A DNA stretch of 64,000 nucleotides from Pseudomonas pudica (GTDB taxonomy: Bacteria > Pseudomonadota > Gammaproteobacteria > Pseudomonadales > Pseudomonadaceae). A model generated the notes under the pieces. That model saw only the letters and a program-made list of their open reading frames with translations, was not told where the DNA came from and searched no databases. The stretch is taken from NCBI RefSeq assembly GCF_015680405.1, contig NZ_JADLJS010000002.1, forward strand, positions 62,001-126,000, written 5' to 3'. This document shows positions 60,953-64,000 of the stretch, piece by piece. Positions within the stretch are counted from its first letter, which is position 1. Each line of letters begins with the position of its first letter. A program made the translations under genes and the position numbers.

Positions 60953-61038
60953 GCCGAGCGCGCTCGGTTCAGCCAACACAACCACAAGAAATGCCCCGCC
61001 CCGGCAGTGCCCGGGGCCTGGGCCGAGGGTTGCATCCG

Positions 61039-62244
61039 ATGAGCACGATAGAGCAATTCAGGCACGAGACACGCGCCTGGCTGGAAGCCAACTGCCCGCA
61101 ATCGATGCGCACCGCCATGGGCGAAGGCGATGTGGTGTGGGGGGCCAGCCAGCCGCAGTTCGCCAACGACGATGCGCGCCTGTGGTTCGAGCGCATGCGC
61201 GACAAGCGCTGGTTCTGCCCCGATTGGCCCGAAGCCTATGGCGGTGCCGGGCTGGATGCCGAGCAGCTGGCGGTACTGGAAAGCGAGATGCGCCGCCTGA
61301 AATGCCGGCCGCCGCAGATCAACCTGGGTATCTGGATGCTCGGGCCGGTGTTGCTGGCCCATGGCACCGAAGAGCAGAAGCGCAGCCTGTTGCCGCCCAT
61401 GGCACGTGGTGAGGTGCGCTGGTGCCAGGGTTTCTCCGAACCCAATGCCGGCTCCGACCTTGCCAGCCTGAAGATGGCCGCCCGTGACGCCGGCGATCAC
61501 TTCGTGGTCGATGGCAGCAAGATCTGGACCTCCTACGGCGACAAGTCCGACTGGATGTATGCGCTGGTGCGCACCGACAGCCAGGCGCCCAAGCATGAAG
61601 GTATCAGCCTGATCGTGCTGGACATGCGCAGCCCTGGGGTCAAGGCGGTACCGATCGACCTGATCAGCGGCAAGTCGGCGTTCTGCCAGGTGTTCTTCGA
61701 TGGCGTAAAGGTACCCAAGAGCCAGCTGATCGGCCCGCTCAATGGTGGCTGGAACCTCGGCAAGTACCTGCTGCAGCACGAGCGCAAGGCCATGTCCAAG
61801 TTCGGCGAATTCAGCCTGCCGTCGCACTTCGACCTGTTGGCGCTGCTGCGCGAATACCTGCCGCAGCCGCGCAGCCAGGGCGAGCTGGCCTTGCAGGCGC
61901 GGGCGGTGGCCTGCGCCATGGACGAGCATGCCTACGGCCTGACGGTGCAGCGCATGGCCGAGGAGGGGCGTGCCGGTGACGACATCAGCGGCCTGATGAT
62001 GATCATGAAGCTGCTGCACACCGAGCAGGAACGCGACAAGTTCGAGGTGCTGCTCGACGCCCTGGGCGGCCACGCCTTCGGCTGGCAGGCGCCGGGCTTC
62101 AGCGAGCGCGAGCTGGCCGTGACCCGCGCCTGGCTCAACAGCTATGCCCTGACCATTTCCGGGGGCGCATCGGAAGTGCAGCTCAACGTCATCGCCAAGC
62201 GTGTGCTTGGTTTGCCCGACGGCAAGAAAGGAGTGTCGGCATGA
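61039..62244 (+). CDS. Acyl-CoA dehydrogenase, catalytic (alpha-type) subunit
   Basis: The 401-residue protein has CQGFSEPNAGSDLASL (about 131-146), DGSKIWTSYG, and LLQHERKAMS with a candidate catalytic Glu. It ends TISGGASEVQLNVIAKRVLGLP. It resembles FadE17/FadE26-type subunits. The next gene starts 4 bp inside its stop (ATGA), implying translation of a tight alpha/beta pair. ATG 61039 is preferred over an extension to 60991 that would start within the REP-like hairpins. Confidence 0.87.
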   Translation: MSTIEQFRHETRAWLEANCPQSMRTAMGEGDVVWGASQPQFANDDARLWFERMRDKRWFCPDWPEAYGGAGLDAEQLAVLESEMRRLKCRPPQINLGIWMLGPVLLAHGTEEQKRSLLPPMARGEVRWCQGFSEPNAGSDLASLKMAARDAGDHFVVDGSKIWTSYGDKSDWMYALVRTDSQAPKHEGISLIVLDMRSPGVKAVPIDLISGKSAFCQVFFDGVKVPKSQLIGPLNGGWNLGKYLLQHERKAMSKFGEFSLPSHFDLLALLREYLPQPRSQGELALQARAVACAMDEHAYGLTVQRMAEEGRAGDDISGLMMIMKLLHTEQERDKFEVLLDALGGHAFGWQAPGFSERELAVTRAWLNSYALTISGGASEVQLNVIAKRVLGLPDGKKGVSA

Positions 62245-63395
62245 ACCTGCGTTACAACGAAGAACAACGCCTGCTGGCTGACAGTGCCCGCGACTTTCTG
62301 GCCGCACGCAGCCCGGTTGCGGCGCAGCGGCGCTTGCGTGACCAGGGCGTGGCGCAAGGCTTCGATACCCAGCTATGGCGCGATGCCGTGGCGCTGGGCT
62401 GGAGTGCGATTCCGTTTGCCGAGCACCTCGGGGGGCTGGACTTCGGGTGCATGGGCCTGGGGCCGATCTTCGAAGCCAAGGGCCAGCACCTGTCGGCGAC
62501 GCCATTGCTGTCCAGCGTTGTCCTGGCCGGCTCGCTGCTGGCCCTGGCCGGTTCGGCGCAACAGCACAGCGACTGGCTGCAGGCGGTGATCCAGGGAAAG
62601 CGGCGCCTGGCTCTGGCGCTGGAGGAGGGGCCCCGCCACCGCCCCAGTGACGTATCCGTGGCTGCGGTCGCCGAGGGCGAAGGTTTTCGCCTGAGCGGGG
62701 AAAAGTTCTGGGTCATCGATGGCGTCGGTGCTGATGCCTACGTGGTGGCGGCGCGTACCGCCGGCCAGCCGGGCGAAGCGCAGGGCATCAGCCTGTTCCT
62801 GGTGCCAGCCGACAGCCAAGGCGTGCAGTGCACGGCGCTGCCCCTGATCGATTCGCGCAACAGCGGGCGCCTGCGCCTGGACCAGGTGCGAGTGAGCCGC
62901 GAAGCGCTGCTGGGGGAACCCGGGGCAGCCTGGGAGGTGCTGGACGCAGTGCTCGACCGCGGCCGGGCGTGCCTGGCGGCGGAGTTGCTGGGCGCTGCGC
63001 AGCAGTTGTTCGAAACCACCGTGGAATACCTGAAGACCCGGGTCCAGTTCGATGTGCCGATCGGCTCGTTTCAGGCGCTGCAGCACCGCGCTGCGCACCT
63101 GTACACCGAGCTGGCCCTGGCGCGCAGTGCGGTGATGGCCGGCCTGGCCGCGCTGGACGACCCGCAACTGGACGCCCCACAGCGCGGGCGGCTGGTCAGC
63201 CTGGCCAAGTGGAAGGCTGGCGATACCGCACTGCAGGTTGCCAACGAAGCGGTGCAGATGCATGGCGGCATTGGTGTCACCGACGAACTGGATGTCGGCC
63301 TGTACCTCAAACGGGTGCGGGTGGCCCAGGCCTGCCTGGGTGATCGCGACTTCCATTGCGAACGTTATTCCGCCCTCGACGCGGCCTGTGCGTGA
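62241..63395 (+). CDS. Acyl-CoA dehydrogenase, possible beta-type subunit
   Basis: The 384-residue protein has VQFDVPIGSFQALQHRAA (about 265-282) and VQMHGGIGVTDELDVGLYLKR. The front half lacks the SEPxAGSD motif and carries no HER Glu. It pairs by overlap with the preceding catalytic subunit, repeating the layout of the genes at 57055 and 59783. Together they suggest two heteromeric acyl-CoA dehydrogenases in the cluster. Confidence 0.84.
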   Translation: MNLRYNEEQRLLADSARDFLAARSPVAAQRRLRDQGVAQGFDTQLWRDAVALGWSAIPFAEHLGGLDFGCMGLGPIFEAKGQHLSATPLLSSVVLAGSLLALAGSAQQHSDWLQAVIQGKRRLALALEEGPRHRPSDVSVAAVAEGEGFRLSGEKFWVIDGVGADAYVVAARTAGQPGEAQGISLFLVPADSQGVQCTALPLIDSRNSGRLRLDQVRVSREALLGEPGAAWEVLDAVLDRGRACLAAELLGAAQQLFETTVEYLKTRVQFDVPIGSFQALQHRAAHLYTELALARSAVMAGLAALDDPQLDAPQRGRLVSLAKWKAGDTALQVANEAVQMHGGIGVTDELDVGLYLKRVRVAQACLGDRDFHCERYSALDAACA

Positions 63396-63417
63396 GCCCG
63401 GCGCCTGGAGAACCCTG

Positions 63418-64000
63418 ATGAGCATTGACCATTGGCGGCACGCCTGGGAACAGTTGATAGCCCCCGGTGCACCATTTGAAGTGATGACCCCAGCCGCAGG
63501 TGGCCCGCGGTATTTTCGCCATGCACCGCGCAACCTGCTGCAGGTGATCGACGCCGCACGGGTACACGGCGACAAGGAATTTGTCGTCTGGCAGCAGCAG
63601 CGCCTGAGCTTTGCCGACTATTTCGACGCGGTCGACCGGCTGGCTGGCCAGCTGACAGGCCGCTTGGGCCTGCGCCCTGGCGAGCGGGTAGCGATTGCCA
63701 TGCGCAACCAGCCGGCCTGGCTGGTGGCGTTTGCCGCCATTCAGCGCTGCGGTGCGGTGTGCGTGCCACTCAACAGTTGGGGCCTGCACGATGAGCTGTT
63801 GCATGGTGTGGAGGACAGCGGTGCGCGTGTGCTGATCGGCGATGATGCGCGCCTGTCCTTGCTTCAGGGCGACCTGGCAGCAGCCGGGCGCACCTTCATC
63901 GTGGTCGGGCGTGCCGCCGACGCCGAGCTGCCTGCGCATTGCCTGCGCTACGAGGAGCTGCTGGCTGCCGAACCGCTGCCGCTGGCAGCCGTGGAGCTGC
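63418..64000 (+). CDS. Acyl-CoA synthetase, AMP-binding family (partial, cut by window end)
   Basis: ATG 63418, eight bases after CTGGAG, opens a frame that is still open at the window end (194 codons seen). The N-terminus reads MSIDHWRHAWEQLIAPGAPF; later RLSFADYFDAVDRLAGQL and GLRPGERVAIAMRNQPAWLVAFAAIQRCGAV are typical of fatty- or aryl-CoA ligases (quoted in parts). It probably activates the side-chain carboxylate of the cluster's substrate to its CoA ester. It lies 22 bp after the acyl-CoA dehydrogenase pair. Confidence 0.88.
   Translation, partial: MSIDHWRHAWEQLIAPGAPFEVMTPAAGGPRYFRHAPRNLLQVIDAARVHGDKEFVVWQQQRLSFADYFDAVDRLAGQLTGRLGLRPGERVAIAMRNQPAWLVAFAAIQRCGAVCVPLNSWGLHDELLHGVEDSGARVLIGDDARLSLLQGDLAAAGRTFIVVGRAADAELPAHCLRYEELLAAEPLPLAAVEL

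Noticed and set aside
44494..64000. A complete steroid degradation pathway
   Set aside because: The side-chain and ring-dehydrogenase genes are there, but no 3-HSA hydroxylase oxygenase, extradiol dioxygenase or hydrolase (HsaA/C/D-like) is visible. I therefore do not claim full catabolism or a defined substrate.
1..64000. tRNA, rRNA or insertion-sequence features
   Set aside because: Reading both strands I saw no tRNA-like cloverleaf ends, no rRNA sequence and no transposase gene or paired terminal repeats.

Overview
The window is chromosomal DNA from a fluorescent pseudomonad, most probably the Pseudomonas putida group. The evidence is the gluconate 2-dehydrogenase / ptxS-kguEKTD block in the arrangement known from P. 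putida, paired GC-rich extragenic palindromes of the P. putida REP type, and high GC coding throughout. No tRNA, rRNA, CRISPR array, insertion sequence or prophage was seen.

Region 1 (1-7.1 kb) holds the first codons of a divergent regulator, a LysE-family exporter, an alpha/beta hydrolase, an orphan nucleotidyltransferase, a pirin, and two alkylation-repair genes (alkA, alkB) around small Pseudomonas proteins and a Yip1-like membrane protein. Region 2 (7.3-12.9 kb, minus strand) is a compact four-gene operon: two paralogous secreted proteins, a CsgB-like curlin and a very long CsgA-like curlin. It looks like a functional-amyloid operon whose CsgE/F/G export machinery is not in the window. 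Region 3 (13.1-22.5 kb) is peripheral glucose metabolism: a three-subunit gluconate 2-dehydrogenase makes 2-ketogluconate in the periplasm, KguT imports it, KguK phosphorylates it and KguD reduces it. Three perfect copies of the PtxS operator TGAAACCGGTTTCA (13118, 17266, 18369) tie these genes together.

Region 4 (22.5-34 kb) has two transporters, a lipoprotein, and a general-stress neighbourhood: a thiamine-diphosphate oxidase-like enzyme, a KGG-repeat protein, manganese catalase, small Pseudomonas proteins, and a three-gene membrane module resembling yqjD-yqjE. Region 5 (34-44.4 kb) is a mixed set of single genes: M42 peptidase, LysR, AraC and GlxA-type regulators, oxidoreductases, Nudix, YcaC, RidA and ArfB. 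A small Gln/Gly-rich gene at 40.24-40.55 kb shares a closely matching 5' leader (hairpin plus ribosome-binding region) with the KGG gene 12 kb away.

Region 6 (44.5-64 kb, cut by the right edge) is a large catabolic cluster: MFS transporter, flavin reductase fused to a MarR-like domain, aldehyde dehydrogenase, Tat-exported amidase, two ketosteroid-dehydrogenase-like flavoproteins, two SDRs, an enoyl-CoA hydratase, a MaoC-DUF35 fusion, a second MaoC, an Ltp2-type thiolase/aldolase, four acyl-CoA dehydrogenases and an acyl-CoA ligase. The set resembles the CoA-dependent side-chain shortening machinery of steroid and bile-acid degraders. Three intergenic regions of the cluster each carry a near-identical 14-16 bp imperfect palindrome (consensus TNGTCCGNTYNGACGA), which I read as the operator of a shared, unseen regulator. 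This cluster and its operator are the best candidate for a little-described system in the window.
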